Source of the DNA: an uncultured Flavobacterium sp.
GTDB taxonomy: Bacteria; Bacteroidota; Bacteroidia; Flavobacteriales; Flavobacteriaceae
NCBI RefSeq assembly: GCF_943913405.1
Contig: NZ_CALTYA010000011.1
Coordinates: forward strand, 1 to 64,000
Length of the DNA: 64,000 nt
Direction of reading: 5' to 3'
Numbering within the stretch: position 1 is the stretch's first letter; each line of letters begins with the position of its first letter. The position numbers and the translations under genes are program-made. A model generated the notes under the pieces. The model did not search any database. It had not been told where the DNA came from and worked only from the letters and a program-made list of their open reading frames with translations. Positions 9,185-17,358 of the stretch are shown here, piece after piece.

Positions 9185-10057
9185 CTAATACTCATTCGGC
9201 TCAATATGAATCAAAATATGTCCCAATTCAGGAATTTCCAAACGTAAGAAATCTTCCAGTTTATGTGCCAAACCATGTCCTTCGCGAACCGTAATCTCCG
9301 CATCCACAATCGCATGAAGTTCTAAATGATAATTCATTCCCGCCTTACGGATAAAACATTTTTCAGTATCAATAATTCCCTCGACTTTAACGGAAGCCTT
9401 CCTTATTTCTTCAGTCAGATCATCATATAAATGTTCATCCATAATTTCCCCCAAAGCCGGACGAAATATTTTATAGCAATTAAATAAAATAAACCCGGAA
9501 GCAAAAAGCGCCGCCCAATCATCTGCTGCTTCAAAACCTTTTCCAAAAGTCAAGGCAATTGTGATTCCGATGAACGCTGCGACTGAGGTAATTGCGTCGC
9601 TTCTGTGGTGCCAGGCGTCAGCAGCTAAAGAAGAGCTTTTCGTTTCTCTGCTCCTTTTCATGACCAATCGAAAGGAAATTTCCTTCCAAATAATGATTCC
9701 TCCCAAGACAATTAAAGTCCAAGGTTTTGGCAAATCATGTGGCGTTTGGATATTTACGATGCTTTCATAAGCGATTATCGTAGCCGAAGTAATCAAGAAA
9801 CCCACAACCAAAAACGTAATCAAAGGTTCTGCCCTTCCATGCCCGTAAGGATGGTTTTCATCTGCGGGACGGCTTGAATATTTGATTCCGAATAAGACTA
9901 AAAACGATGCAAAAATATCTGAAGTTGATTCAATGGCATCAGCAATCAGCGCATAAGAATTCCCGAAATAACCAGCCAGCCATTTGATTATGGCCAAAGC
10001 GGTATTCCCGAAGATGCTGAAATAGGTAGCTTTGATTGCTTTTTCTTCGTTTGTCAC
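9185..10057 (-). CDS. Cation diffusion facilitator (metal exporter)
   Basis: CDF proteins export divalent metal ions (Zn, Co, Cd, Fe or Mn) from the cytoplasm by proton antiport. The frame holds about six membrane helices, HPYGHGRAEPL, the second metal-site helix with DAWHHRSDAITS (His-x-x-x-Asp), and a C-terminal cytoplasmic metallochaperone-like domain ending HILIHIEPNEY. An ATG at 10108 would overlap the upstream gene by 32 bases; GTG at 10057 begins at VTNEEKAIKATYFS, leaves a 19-base gap and is preferred. It is last in a three-gene metal cluster (P-ATPase, HMA protein, CDF). Confidence 0.92.
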   Translation of the reverse strand: MTNEEKAIKATYFSIFGNTALAIIKWLAGYFGNSYALIADAIESTSDIFASFLVLFGIKYSSRPADENHPYGHGRAEPLITFLVVGFLITSATIIAYESIVNIQTPHDLPKPWTLIVLGGIIIWKEISFRLVMKRSRETKSSSLAADAWHHRSDAITSVAAFIGITIALTFGKGFEAADDWAALFASGFILFNCYKIFRPALGEIMDEHLYDDLTEEIRKASVKVEGIIDTEKCFIRKAGMNYHLELHAIVDAEITVREGHGLAHKLEDFLRLEIPELGHILIHIEPNEY

Positions 10058-10076
10058 TTTGCAGTATATTTTGAGA

Positions 10077-10436
10077 TTACGCTTTACAGCAATTGTCGAG
10101 TCCTTCATACGCCACCGGATCCGCTTTTAAGTCGTCAGCATCATATCCCAGCTTTGCAATCGCCTGTTTAATTTTATCTAAATCGGTTTTCTTAGAATTA
10201 TAAACCACTTTTATAGTCATCGCTTTTTCGTCCAATTCCACCATCTGCACGCCTTTTTCACGAAGCAGGGTTTTGTTGAATCTTTCCCCGCAAGTCTCGC
10301 AAGCTTTGCAATGGTCGCAATGAATCAGGGTTTTGATGGTAGCCGTTTGAACCGTTTTTGTTTTTTGGGCAAAAGCGGTATTTGAAAAGGCAATCATTCC
10401 GATAAACAGCAACAAGGATTTCAAAAGTGTTTTCAT
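10077..10436 (-). CDS. Secreted HMA-domain metal-binding protein
   Basis: A 119-residue protein with a signal peptide (residues 1-23, ending AFAQ) and one ferredoxin-like heavy-metal-associated domain. Instead of the simple CxxC it carries a denser cluster, CDHCKACETCG near residue 39, and a terminal NCCKA. It probably binds soft metal ions in the periplasm and may present them to the RND pump encoded nearby. It lies 27 bases after the P-ATPase stop; a TATCTTTG -7 box at 10452-10459 may drive it separately. Confidence 0.85.
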   Translation of the reverse strand: MKTLLKSLLLFIGMIAFSNTAFAQKTKTVQTATIKTLIHCDHCKACETCGERFNKTLLREKGVQMVELDEKAMTIKVVYNSKKTDLDKIKQAIAKLGYDADDLKADPVAYEGLDNCCKA

Positions 10437-10451
10437 GTTCTAGATTTTTTG

Positions 10452-10459
10452 CAAAGATA
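10452..10459 (-). promoter_or_regulatory. Candidate -7 box for the HMA-CDF pair
   Basis: The minus strand reads TATCTTTG, a perfect TAnnTTTG match, 15 bases before the HMA gene start and just beyond the P-ATPase stop codon. It suggests an internal promoter. No -33 match is clear. Confidence 0.45.
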
Positions 10460-10463
10460 CTTT

Positions 10464-12362
10464 TTAAACTTTCATTTTTTGGATTCTCACTGCATTTAAT
10501 ATTGCCAAAAGTGCGACACCGACATCAGCAAAAACGGCTTCCCACAAAGTGGCCACACCTCCCGCGCCTAAGAGCAGCACAATAACTTTAACGCCAAAAG
10601 CCAGCGTGATATTTTGCATGACAATTTTTCTAGTCAGTTTTCCGATTTTTATGGAAGTAGCGATTTTGCTCGGCTGGTCATTCTGGATTACGATATCTGC
10701 GGTTTCAATCGTGGCATCGCTTCCCAAACCGCCCATTGCAATCCCAGCATCTGCCAAGGCAATAACCGGCGCGTCATTTACGCCGTCACCTACAAAGACA
10801 ATTGTGCGTCCTTGGTTTTTCAATTCTTGCACTTTTTCGACTTTATTTTCTGGAAGCAAGTCCCCGAAAGCAGTATCTATATTCAATTCTTTTGCCACTT
10901 TATCAACGATGCTTTGCTTGTCGCCACTCAACATGACGGTTTTGATATTTAGCTGGTGCAATCTTGAAATCGCTTCTTTCGCATCTTCTTTAATTTCATC
11001 GGCAATCAGAAAATAACCTGCATATTTATTTTCAATGGCAACAACCACAATAGTTTCCACTTTATTTTCTAAGGAAGTATCATAATAGATATTATATTTT
11101 TTAAGAAGTTTTAGATTTCCTGCCAAGATATTTTTACCATCGATTTTTCCTGATAAGCCGTGGCCTGCGATTTCTTCTACGTTTTCTACGGAAGTATTCT
11201 TAGGATTATCCTTTGCATATTGAACGATCGCATTGGCAATCGGATGTGTAGATTTGCTTTCTAAAGTTGCCGTAAATCGTATCAAATCTTCTTCAGAAAT
11301 TCCTTCAGAAAGTACTTCTTGGACTTGAAAAACACCTTTGGTCAAAGTTCCTGTTTTGTCCATGACGACAGTATTTACTTTTGTCATTACGTCTAGATAA
11401 TTGCTTCCCTTAAACAGGATTCCGTTTTTAGAAGCCAAGCCGATTCCTCCAAAATAACCAAGCGGAATCGAGATCACCAACGCACACGGACAAGAAATTA
11501 CCAAGAAAACCAAGCCGCGGTACAGCCATTCGTTGAAAATATAATTTTCGATAAAAAAGGAAGGCAGAAAGACAATTCCAATAGCCAGAAAGACTACTAT
11601 CGGCGTATAAATCTTAGCGAATTTGGATATAAATAACTGCGTTTTTGATTTCTTGGCGGTCGCTTCCTGAACCATAATCAAAATTCTCGAAAGCTTGCTG
11701 TCTTTGAATAAAGCCATCACTTTTACCTCAGCCAAAGTCTGCAGATTGATCATTCCGGCCAAGACTTTTTCGCCCTTATTTTTGGTATCAGGCTTGCTTT
11801 CTCCCGTCAATGCGGACGTATTAAAAGAAGCTGAATCCGAAAGCAACTCGCCGTCCAAAGCCACTTTTTCACCTGGTTTTATTTGGATGATTTCGCCTAT
11901 TTTTACTTCAGACGGATTTACGACAAAAGCTTCTCCATTGCGAATGACAGTCACCTTATCCGGACGAATATCTAACAGTGCCTTGATGCTTTTTTGTGCC
12001 CTTTCGACTGCGGCGTCTTGAAATAATTCTCCAATGGAATAAAAAAGCATGACCGCCACGCCTTCTGAATATTCTCCAATCAAAAATGCTCCGATTGTGG
12101 CAATTGACATCAGGAAGAATTCTGAGAACACATTGCCGTGGCGAATTTCTTTTAAAGCTTCATAGTTGACTTTCAAGCCTACGAAAGCATAAGCAACAAT
12201 GTACCAAATTAAGTTTATCGGGTAGTTGAAAAACGCAACTTCAGTCTGCTCGAAAACAATTCCGGAAATAAGTAAAACAAAGCTGAATATTGCGGGAAAG
12301 TAGGTTTTAAAATTACTGTCGTGGCTGTGGGAATGCCCTATTTCGGAGTGATCGTGTGCCAT
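10464..12362 (-). CDS. Heavy-metal-translocating P1B-type ATPase
   Basis: The enzyme pumps soft metal ions out of the cytoplasm using ATP. The 632-residue protein shows the actuator TGES at residues 186-189, the membrane metal site CPC at 291-293, the phosphorylation motif DKTGT at 335-339, HP (in STHPIA) and GDGVNDAP. The N-terminus has a His-rich stretch (HDHSEIGHSHSH) instead of an HMA domain. CPC with a His-rich N-terminus fits Zn/Cd/Co (ZntA/CadA-like) or Cu transport; the sequence does not decide. It heads the P-ATPase, HMA, CDF cluster. Confidence 0.95.
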   Translation of the reverse strand: MAHDHSEIGHSHSHDSNFKTYFPAIFSFVLLISGIVFEQTEVAFFNYPINLIWYIVAYAFVGLKVNYEALKEIRHGNVFSEFFLMSIATIGAFLIGEYSEGVAVMLFYSIGELFQDAAVERAQKSIKALLDIRPDKVTVIRNGEAFVVNPSEVKIGEIIQIKPGEKVALDGELLSDSASFNTSALTGESKPDTKNKGEKVLAGMINLQTLAEVKVMALFKDSKLSRILIMVQEATAKKSKTQLFISKFAKIYTPIVVFLAIGIVFLPSFFIENYIFNEWLYRGLVFLVISCPCALVISIPLGYFGGIGLASKNGILFKGSNYLDVMTKVNTVVMDKTGTLTKGVFQVQEVLSEGISEEDLIRFTATLESKSTHPIANAIVQYAKDNPKNTSVENVEEIAGHGLSGKIDGKNILAGNLKLLKKYNIYYDTSLENKVETIVVVAIENKYAGYFLIADEIKEDAKEAISRLHQLNIKTVMLSGDKQSIVDKVAKELNIDTAFGDLLPENKVEKVQELKNQGRTIVFVGDGVNDAPVIALADAGIAMGGLGSDATIETADIVIQNDQPSKIATSIKIGKLTRKIVMQNITLAFGVKVIVLLLGAGGVATLWEAVFADVGVALLAILNAVRIQKMKV

Positions 12363-12458
12363 AATTGTAGTGACAGTTGGGTAACTAAAAACTGTTATTG
12401 CAATTTAGCGATTTATGTTGGTTTTTAGAAGCCTAAAATATAACCTATACTGTTTTTT

Positions 12459-12499
12459 TTTGCGCCTTCGTGAGTAATTATCCCTCACAAAGATGCAAA
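12459..12499. repeat. Imperfect inverted repeat between T9SS gene and P-ATPase
   Basis: TTTGC, CTT and GTGAG on the left pair in order with CTCAC, AAG and GCAAA on the right, around a nine-base loop. The T-run is on the 5' side of the plus strand and no T-run follows on the minus strand, so it is a poor terminator. It may be a dispersed intergenic repeat or a regulatory hairpin for the P-ATPase transcript. Confidence 0.5.
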
Positions 12500-12527
12500 G
12501 CTCTTGAAATTATATTTATATCAAATA

Positions 12528-13928
12528 TTATTGGACAATTAATTTTTCTGAAATATTTCCTTCGTTAGTTTTCAACATCAGGATATAATTTCCAGAAGCG
12601 AGACTGCTGGTGCTTATTTTTGTCACGGGCTCATTGCCAGACTGTATCACTTTACCAAAAAAATCAATAATCGAATAGCCCTGAATATTTCCTTCATAAA
12701 GCAAAGAGACAGATTCTTTAGAAGGATTTGGATAAACTATGATTTTCTTTGACTGGGCAAATTCGCCATTGCTCAAAAGATCGGTCTGCAATCGCGCCAA
12801 GCGCTTTACACTGTTCCCATTATAAGCTATAAAATCACCAAGAACCAAAGTCTTTCCGTCAGCTTGAACATCAATTGCACGGACAGTAGTATCGAATCCT
12901 GAGCCAAAATTCATAGAAGAATCAATTGATCCGTCAGTATTAAGCTTCACTATGCTTTTATGATTTTGATTGTCACATTGATTAAAAGTACCTCCAACCA
13001 AATATTTCCCATCAGGCATTATTTTGACAGCTGCAACAGATCCAACAGCAGTCGCACTAGTAGTAAATCCGGCTCCGATGTTAAAAGAAGCATCTACATT
13101 TCCATTGGCTTCTAGACGGATTAAGCTTTTTGAAAGTACGCCATTGTAAGAAACAAATCGACCAGCAACCAGTATTTTTCCATTATCAAGAACAATAATT
13201 TTTGAAATCGAAGGCGTGGTTGTTGCCGTGTAAAAAAATCCTGTGCCCATATTAAAGGAGGCATCTCTTGTTCCGTCAGAATTTAGACGAATGATACTTT
13301 GGGCGCTAGTGCCGTCAAAATTGGTAAAATATCCTCCCGCAAGAATTTTACCATCGCTTTGAACCGCCAGCGAATGCACTATATTGTCAAAACCGTTCCC
13401 TACATTAAAGGAAGCATCGGCACTTCCGTCAGTATTTAAGCGATGGATTCGTTTTCCTGTATTGCCACCTGCAACCAATTTTCCGTCAGCCTGCAAAGCC
13501 ACTGCATTCAAATAGCTATTCGGAATAGCACTTTCAAAAGAAGTATCTAATTCTCCTGTAGGAAGCAGTCTTACGATGTAATTTTTTGCAAGCCCGTTAA
13601 AATAGCCAAAGGTTCCTGCAACTATTATTTTACCATCCGGAAGCACCAAAATTTCATTGACGTCGCCTCCATTTGACGCGGCAGTTCCTGGATTAAAAGA
13701 CTGATCAAGTGTTCCGTCGCTGTTTAATTTAGCCAAACGGTTGGCAGTAGTTCCGTTATAGCCGGTAAACCATCCGCCCACAAGTATTTTTCCGTCAGGC
13801 ATGGCAATAATTTCAGTTGCGGCATTACTGAACGAAGTTCCTACGGCGAGTGTGAGATCCATACTAACAGCCTGAGAGAAGAGAGTTGCCGGAATAAAAC
13901 TTAAGAAAAAAAGTAGTTTTTTATGCAT
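12528..13928 (-). CDS. Secreted beta-propeller (delta-60 repeat) protein with T9SS sorting domain
   Basis: A 466-residue protein with a signal peptide (residues 1-19) and about seven delta-60 repeats with the recurring elements DGKILVGG, RLNSDGT and DxSFN over residues 20-385. The C-terminal ~75 residues (YPNPSKESVSL, ASGNYILMLKT, EKLIVQ) are a type A sorting domain for the type IX secretion system, so the protein is exported across the outer membrane and probably surface-attached. The likely shape is a beta-propeller; the partner is unknown. It stands between two metal-export operons with no obvious functional link. Confidence 0.92.
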   Translation of the reverse strand: MHKKLLFFLSFIPATLFSQAVSMDLTLAVGTSFSNAATEIIAMPDGKILVGGWFTGYNGTTANRLAKLNSDGTLDQSFNPGTAASNGGDVNEILVLPDGKIIVAGTFGYFNGLAKNYIVRLLPTGELDTSFESAIPNSYLNAVALQADGKLVAGGNTGKRIHRLNTDGSADASFNVGNGFDNIVHSLAVQSDGKILAGGYFTNFDGTSAQSIIRLNSDGTRDASFNMGTGFFYTATTTPSISKIIVLDNGKILVAGRFVSYNGVLSKSLIRLEANGNVDASFNIGAGFTTSATAVGSVAAVKIMPDGKYLVGGTFNQCDNQNHKSIVKLNTDGSIDSSMNFGSGFDTTVRAIDVQADGKTLVLGDFIAYNGNSVKRLARLQTDLLSNGEFAQSKKIIVYPNPSKESVSLLYEGNIQGYSIIDFFGKVIQSGNEPVTKISTSSLASGNYILMLKTNEGNISEKLIVQ

Positions 13929-14075
13929 AATTGATTCATTTTAAAGATTCAAAATAAATTGCTTAAAAATTTCAAATTTGGTACAAAGAGCTTAAAAATT
14001 TATTCAAGATTTTCAATTGATGGCATTTGACAAATTGAATTATTATTCAAAAAATCAAAACTAAAGAGCATATAT

Positions 14076-14106
14076 CCTACAATAATACCAATAATTTTCT
14101 TATAAA
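14076..14106. repeat. Dispersed repeat, copy 1 (pair with 27105)
   Basis: A ~30-bp segment beginning CCTACAATAATACCAATAAT is repeated with two or three differences at 27105-27135. Both copies lie upstream of minus-strand genes for secreted proteins (148 and 41 bases from the start codons). The surrounding 13929-14170 stretch holds nothing else that I can name. Confidence 0.6.
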
Positions 14107-14171
14107 TATGAGTTTTATAGCGCCGGATTGTAAAATTCAGATAATAATTTGAAATATGTTTTTAGAAAATA

Positions 14172-14196
14172 AAAAAGCCACACAAGGTGGCTTTTT
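14172..14196 (-). terminator. Terminator of the czc operon
   Basis: AAAAAGCCAC pairs with GTGGCTTTTT around a five-base loop, 18 bases beyond the adaptor stop codon. It closes the RND efflux transcript. Confidence 0.85.
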
Positions 14197-14214
14197 AAAA
14201 ATATCAAATTAAAA

Positions 14215-15486
14215 TTAATGCGAATGCCCGCCACCGCCTTCATTTTTCACCAAATGGCTTTGGATGTAATAAGCGCCTTTCAAGACGATTTTTGCATTAT
14301 TTTGTATTTTATGCAAGACAGAAACCTGCACAAATCCCAATTGTGAAGTGCCTGTTTTTACTTCAATTCTTTGAAAATGAAACGTTTTTCCTTCGTGCTC
14401 GTGCGCGTCGCCGTCTTCGTGAGAATGGCCTTCTTTTTCATCATGGGTTTCCTCTTCATGGCCTTCTTCCAAGATAAAAATGAATTCTCTTCCATCGGCT
14501 TTCACGACAGCATCAACAGGTAAAGCCTGCACATTTCTAGCGCCAACGTCAATCAGTGCATTCACGTACATTCCTGGAATCAGCGTCTGGCTTTTATTTG
14601 AAATATCAGCATGCACGGCCACCGATTTGGTTTCATTTTCAAAGGCTTTCCCGACATTAAAAACCTTGCCGTTGATTTCAGTATTGTCTTGGTTGGTCAG
14701 CACGAATCTGATGTTCTGTCCCGGTTTTACCTTCTGTAAATCTTTCTCATAAACCAGCAAATCCACATGCAATTGTGAGTTGTCGACTATGCTCAAAAGC
14801 GGTTTTCCTACTTCGGCATTGCTTCCTATTTTGATATTTATTTCGGTAATAAATCCAGAAATCGGAGCTATAATCGGCATGATCGAACTGGTATTGTTGC
14901 CTCCGTTTAAATTCAAAACTGCCAATTGCTGTTTCAACGAGCTGAATCTGGCTTTTTCTACTTCAAATTCTGACTTTGTCTTTTGGAACACTTTTTTAGA
15001 GTTTACATTCTCGTCGCTCAAGGTTTTCTGCCTGTCATATTCCAGCGTCAGAAATTCTAAATTGCTTTTTGAAGTCAGATAAGCTTCCTGCAACTTCGCA
15101 AATTCTGGGCTTTCAATTGTTGCCAAAACCTGTCCTTTTTTGACCGACTGCCCTTCGATAATATTGATAGATTTCACGATTCCGGTCAGGTGGACAGAGA
15201 CGTCTGCTTGGTTCTGCGGAGGCAGTTTGGTATAGCCGTTGGCATTGACCACATCACTTAAATTCTTCATCGAGAACGTTCCCAATTCCACTCCTGAAGC
15301 ATTGTATTGCGCTTCATTCAGTTCTACTTCCTTAATCGGCGTCTGGGCTGTTGGCTTCTCGGTTTCAGTAGCTTTTTCTTCCTCATGATCGTGTCCGTCA
15401 GTATCGGAATGGCGGAGTGAAAAGTACAGGATTATCGCAATTGCAATAACCGCAAGGCTTGCGTAGAGTATGTTTTTTCTGTTCAT
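14215..15486 (-). CDS. RND metal-efflux periplasmic adaptor (CzcB/CusB type)
   Basis: This membrane-fusion protein would link the RND pump to the TolC-like duct. Its 423 residues carry an N-terminal anchor helix (residues 5-23), a His/Asp/Glu-rich segment (about 26-45), the lipoyl/barrel-sandwich halves (VHLTGIVKSINI, then PISGFITEINI) flanking a coiled-coil hairpin, beta-barrel and membrane-proximal domains. A second His/Glu-rich insert lies near residues 340-368 and the C-terminus ends GGGHSH. These His clusters fit Zn/Co/Cd binding. It is the last gene of the operon, 2 bases after the TolC-like stop. Confidence 0.93.
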   Translation of the reverse strand: MNRKNILYASLAVIAIAIILYFSLRHSDTDGHDHEEEKATETEKPTAQTPIKEVELNEAQYNASGVELGTFSMKNLSDVVNANGYTKLPPQNQADVSVHLTGIVKSINIIEGQSVKKGQVLATIESPEFAKLQEAYLTSKSNLEFLTLEYDRQKTLSDENVNSKKVFQKTKSEFEVEKARFSSLKQQLAVLNLNGGNNTSSIMPIIAPISGFITEINIKIGSNAEVGKPLLSIVDNSQLHVDLLVYEKDLQKVKPGQNIRFVLTNQDNTEINGKVFNVGKAFENETKSVAVHADISNKSQTLIPGMYVNALIDVGARNVQALPVDAVVKADGREFIFILEEGHEEETHDEKEGHSHEDGDAHEHEGKTFHFQRIEVKTGTSQLGFVQVSVLHKIQNNAKIVLKGAYYIQSHLVKNEGGGGHSH

Positions 15487-15488
15487 CT

Positions 15489-16937
15489 TTATTGATTTAC
15501 CAAAAACTGCAAGTTGATTACAGTCTGATTAAAATTGTTTATTGCGTTGATGTAATTCGTTCTGATCGCGAGTGCGGTTTCCAAGGCTTGCACATATTCC
15601 ACATAAGAAACATCGCCATTCTGGTAAGCTTTCCCGGCGTTTTTCGTAATCAGATCGGCATTCGCCAAAGCCGTAGTTTTGTAATAATCCACCAAAGATT
15701 GAAACGTATTCAGTTGCTGGATCTGCTGTTGGTAATGGTTCGATAATTCCAATTTCAGGTAATCGGCGTTCTTCTGCTGCATTTCGATATTTGTTTTGGA
15801 AGCCTGAATCTTTGACACATTGCTTCCTGCAAAAATCGGAAGCGAAATCCCAACCGAAAACCCCTGAAAACGTGGTGAGCCGTCATAATAAACCGTCTGC
15901 CCGTTTACTTCTTGGTTTCCTGTAAGTGACTGGATAAAATAACCCGCAGAAATATCAGGCATCAATGTCGATTTTTCAACTTTTCGATTGGCTTCTGCCA
16001 CATTTACCTGCTGGGAAGCCAATTTCACATTCGGATTTTCCTTGACCAAAGTGCTGTCTAAAACTCCTAAAGTCGGCAAGGCAACAAAAGAAGTATCGGC
16101 CGAAATAAAATCTTCTTTTCGATTCAAAAATGTTTTGATCTTAGATTTTTCCACCCAAATCATTGCTTCATTGTGCTTGATCTTTTGTTCCAATTCTTGC
16201 TGTTTGGCTATTGCTGTGACATTTTCAAGCGAATTGGTTTCGCCCGTCTGAAAGCGCAGGGAAGCCGAGCGCACAAACTTCTGCATCAGACTATTCTGCT
16301 TTTGCAACATCTTATTCAATTCGGAATAATACATAAGCGCATTCCAAGACTGGCGGATATTGAACGCAATTTCCTGTTTTGTAACGCCCGTTTTTAATTG
16401 GCTCAAGTTGCTGTTTTCTGCCAACAACTTCTTTTTAGCGCCATATTGAAACGGACTGAAACTTTGAGAAACGCTGAAATTTTTGTCCTGCGCATTTGAA
16501 TTTATTTGTCCGAATTGACCAGTGATCTCCGTTTTTGGCAAGTCAAATGCTGTCCCTTTCAATTCAGAATACATCTTGTTTTCTAGTTCAGATGACTGAA
16601 TGCTCAAGTTGTTTTTAAGACCTAATTCAAGAGCTTCCTTTAAGCTAAGGTTCTTCGGAGTTTCTTGTGCATTTGAAAATTGGCAATAGGCAATAAGCAA
16701 TAGGCAAGTTGCAATTTTTGAGAATTGGCAATTTTTTAAAATTGGCAATGGGAAACGGGAAATTGGCAATTTTTTAAAATTGACAATTGACAATTGACAA
16801 TTGACAGTTCTAAAAAGAAATTTCAGTTGCAACTTTATAAATTGCTTTTTGCTTTTTGCCAATTGCCAATTGCCAATTGCCTGTTGCTTATTGCAAATTC
16901 CAAATTGCCAATTGCTACTTATTTTATATTTTCTCAT
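15489..16937 (-). CDS. TolC-family outer-membrane efflux protein (CzcC type), with repeat-derived N-terminus
   Basis: The protein forms the outer-membrane duct of the RND pump. The TolC body begins near residue 92 (LSLKEALELGLKNNLSI) and shows the paired helical hairpins of the family, ending NFNQTVINLQFLVNQ. The first ~90 residues are abnormal: they are the translation of a reiterated GGCAATT-type DNA repeat, giving low-complexity Asn-Trp-Gln-Leu and Cys-Gln-Leu-Ser strings. The stretch CLLLIAYCQFSNAQ just before the body would serve as signal peptide and is itself read from repeat DNA. No ATG lies between 16937 and the mature body, so the true start may be a non-ATG codon inside the repeat. 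Confidence 0.9.
   Translation of the reverse strand: MRKYKISSNWQFGICNKQQAIGNWQLAKSKKQFIKLQLKFLFRTVNCQLSIVNFKKLPISRFPLPILKNCQFSKIATCLLLIAYCQFSNAQETPKNLSLKEALELGLKNNLSIQSSELENKMYSELKGTAFDLPKTEITGQFGQINSNAQDKNFSVSQSFSPFQYGAKKKLLAENSNLSQLKTGVTKQEIAFNIRQSWNALMYYSELNKMLQKQNSLMQKFVRSASLRFQTGETNSLENVTAIAKQQELEQKIKHNEAMIWVEKSKIKTFLNRKEDFISADTSFVALPTLGVLDSTLVKENPNVKLASQQVNVAEANRKVEKSTLMPDISAGYFIQSLTGNQEVNGQTVYYDGSPRFQGFSVGISLPIFAGSNVSKIQASKTNIEMQQKNADYLKLELSNHYQQQIQQLNTFQSLVDYYKTTALANADLITKNAGKAYQNGDVSYVEYVQALETALAIRTNYINAINNFNQTVINLQFLVNQ
16676..16930. repeat. Left repeat arm of GGCAATT/TTGCC type
   Basis: About 255 bases are built from variants of TTGGCAATAGG, TTGACAAT (three tandem 7-mers from about 16781) and TTGCCAATTGCC. 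The block AATTGGCAATTTTTTAAAAT occurs twice, near 16722 and 16761. The 11-mer GCAATAAGCAA at 16690-16700 recurs as its complement at 16884-16894 and 17338-17348, so the arm is itself an imperfect inverted repeat. It is fused to the 5' end of the TolC gene. Confidence 0.85.
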
Positions 16938-16938
16938 A

Positions 16939-17303
16939 TTAATATTTTTCAGGATTAGTAATCATGTGATGCAATAATCTTCCTACCTCTTCATTTCTGG
17001 ATGCCAGATCTATTTTAGTTTCCTGGTCGATGTAATCACAATGAAAAGCAAAATCAATCCAAACTCCTGTTTCAGAATTTTCTGCATCACAATCGGATAA
17101 TTTAGAAACAAAATGTGCTGGATATTGCTTTTTTCTATAGGCTTCGGCTAAATTTGCGCATACACTTCGTGAGCTTCTGCGCATCTGGTCAATTAAGAAT
17201 AGCGCTCTTCCTTTGGAAAAGCTTTGCTCTTATTAAAAATATCCATTGCCAGCATAAATGCTTTTTTATAAACTGTGGTTTCTTTAAAATTTCTAACACT
17301 CAT
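16939..17303 (-). pseudogene. Four-helix-bundle protein (TIGR02436/23S-IVS family), frameshifted
   Basis: From ATG 17303 the frame gives 36 residues (MSVRNFKETTVYKKAFML to EERYS) and then hits TAA at 17195-17193. The family sequence resumes in another frame as LIDQMRRSSRSVCANLAEAY, running to the stop at 16939. Adding one T near 17196 restores a continuous protein of about 121 residues, so a one-base deletion explains it. The family occurs inside 23S rRNA intervening sequences and is related to the Avd protein of diversity-generating retroelements. It lies inside the czc operon between repeat arms. A sequencing error is the alternative to a real break. Confidence 0.8.
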
Positions 17304-17330
17304 TTTACTTATTTTTAAATGGCTTAATAC

Positions 17331-17358
17331 CTGTCAATTGCTTATTGCCCATTGCCTA
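17331..17358. repeat. Right repeat arm of GGCAATT/TTGCC type
   Basis: This short arm carries CAATTGCTTATTGCCCATTG and overlaps the TAG stop codon of the RND gene at 17356-17358. It shares the 11-mer TTGCTTATTGC with the left arm (inverted relative to 16690-16700), so repeats of opposite orientation bracket the four-helix-bundle gene. Confidence 0.75.

Noticed and set aside
10549..11016. Antisense open frame in the P-ATPase gene
   Set aside because: The opposite strand carries the DKTGT and GDGVNDAP motifs of a real ATPase; the antisense frame has no recognisable domain.
16676..16930. CRISPR-like array
   Set aside because: The repeats are 7-20 bases, degenerate and without regular unique spacers, and there are no cas genes.
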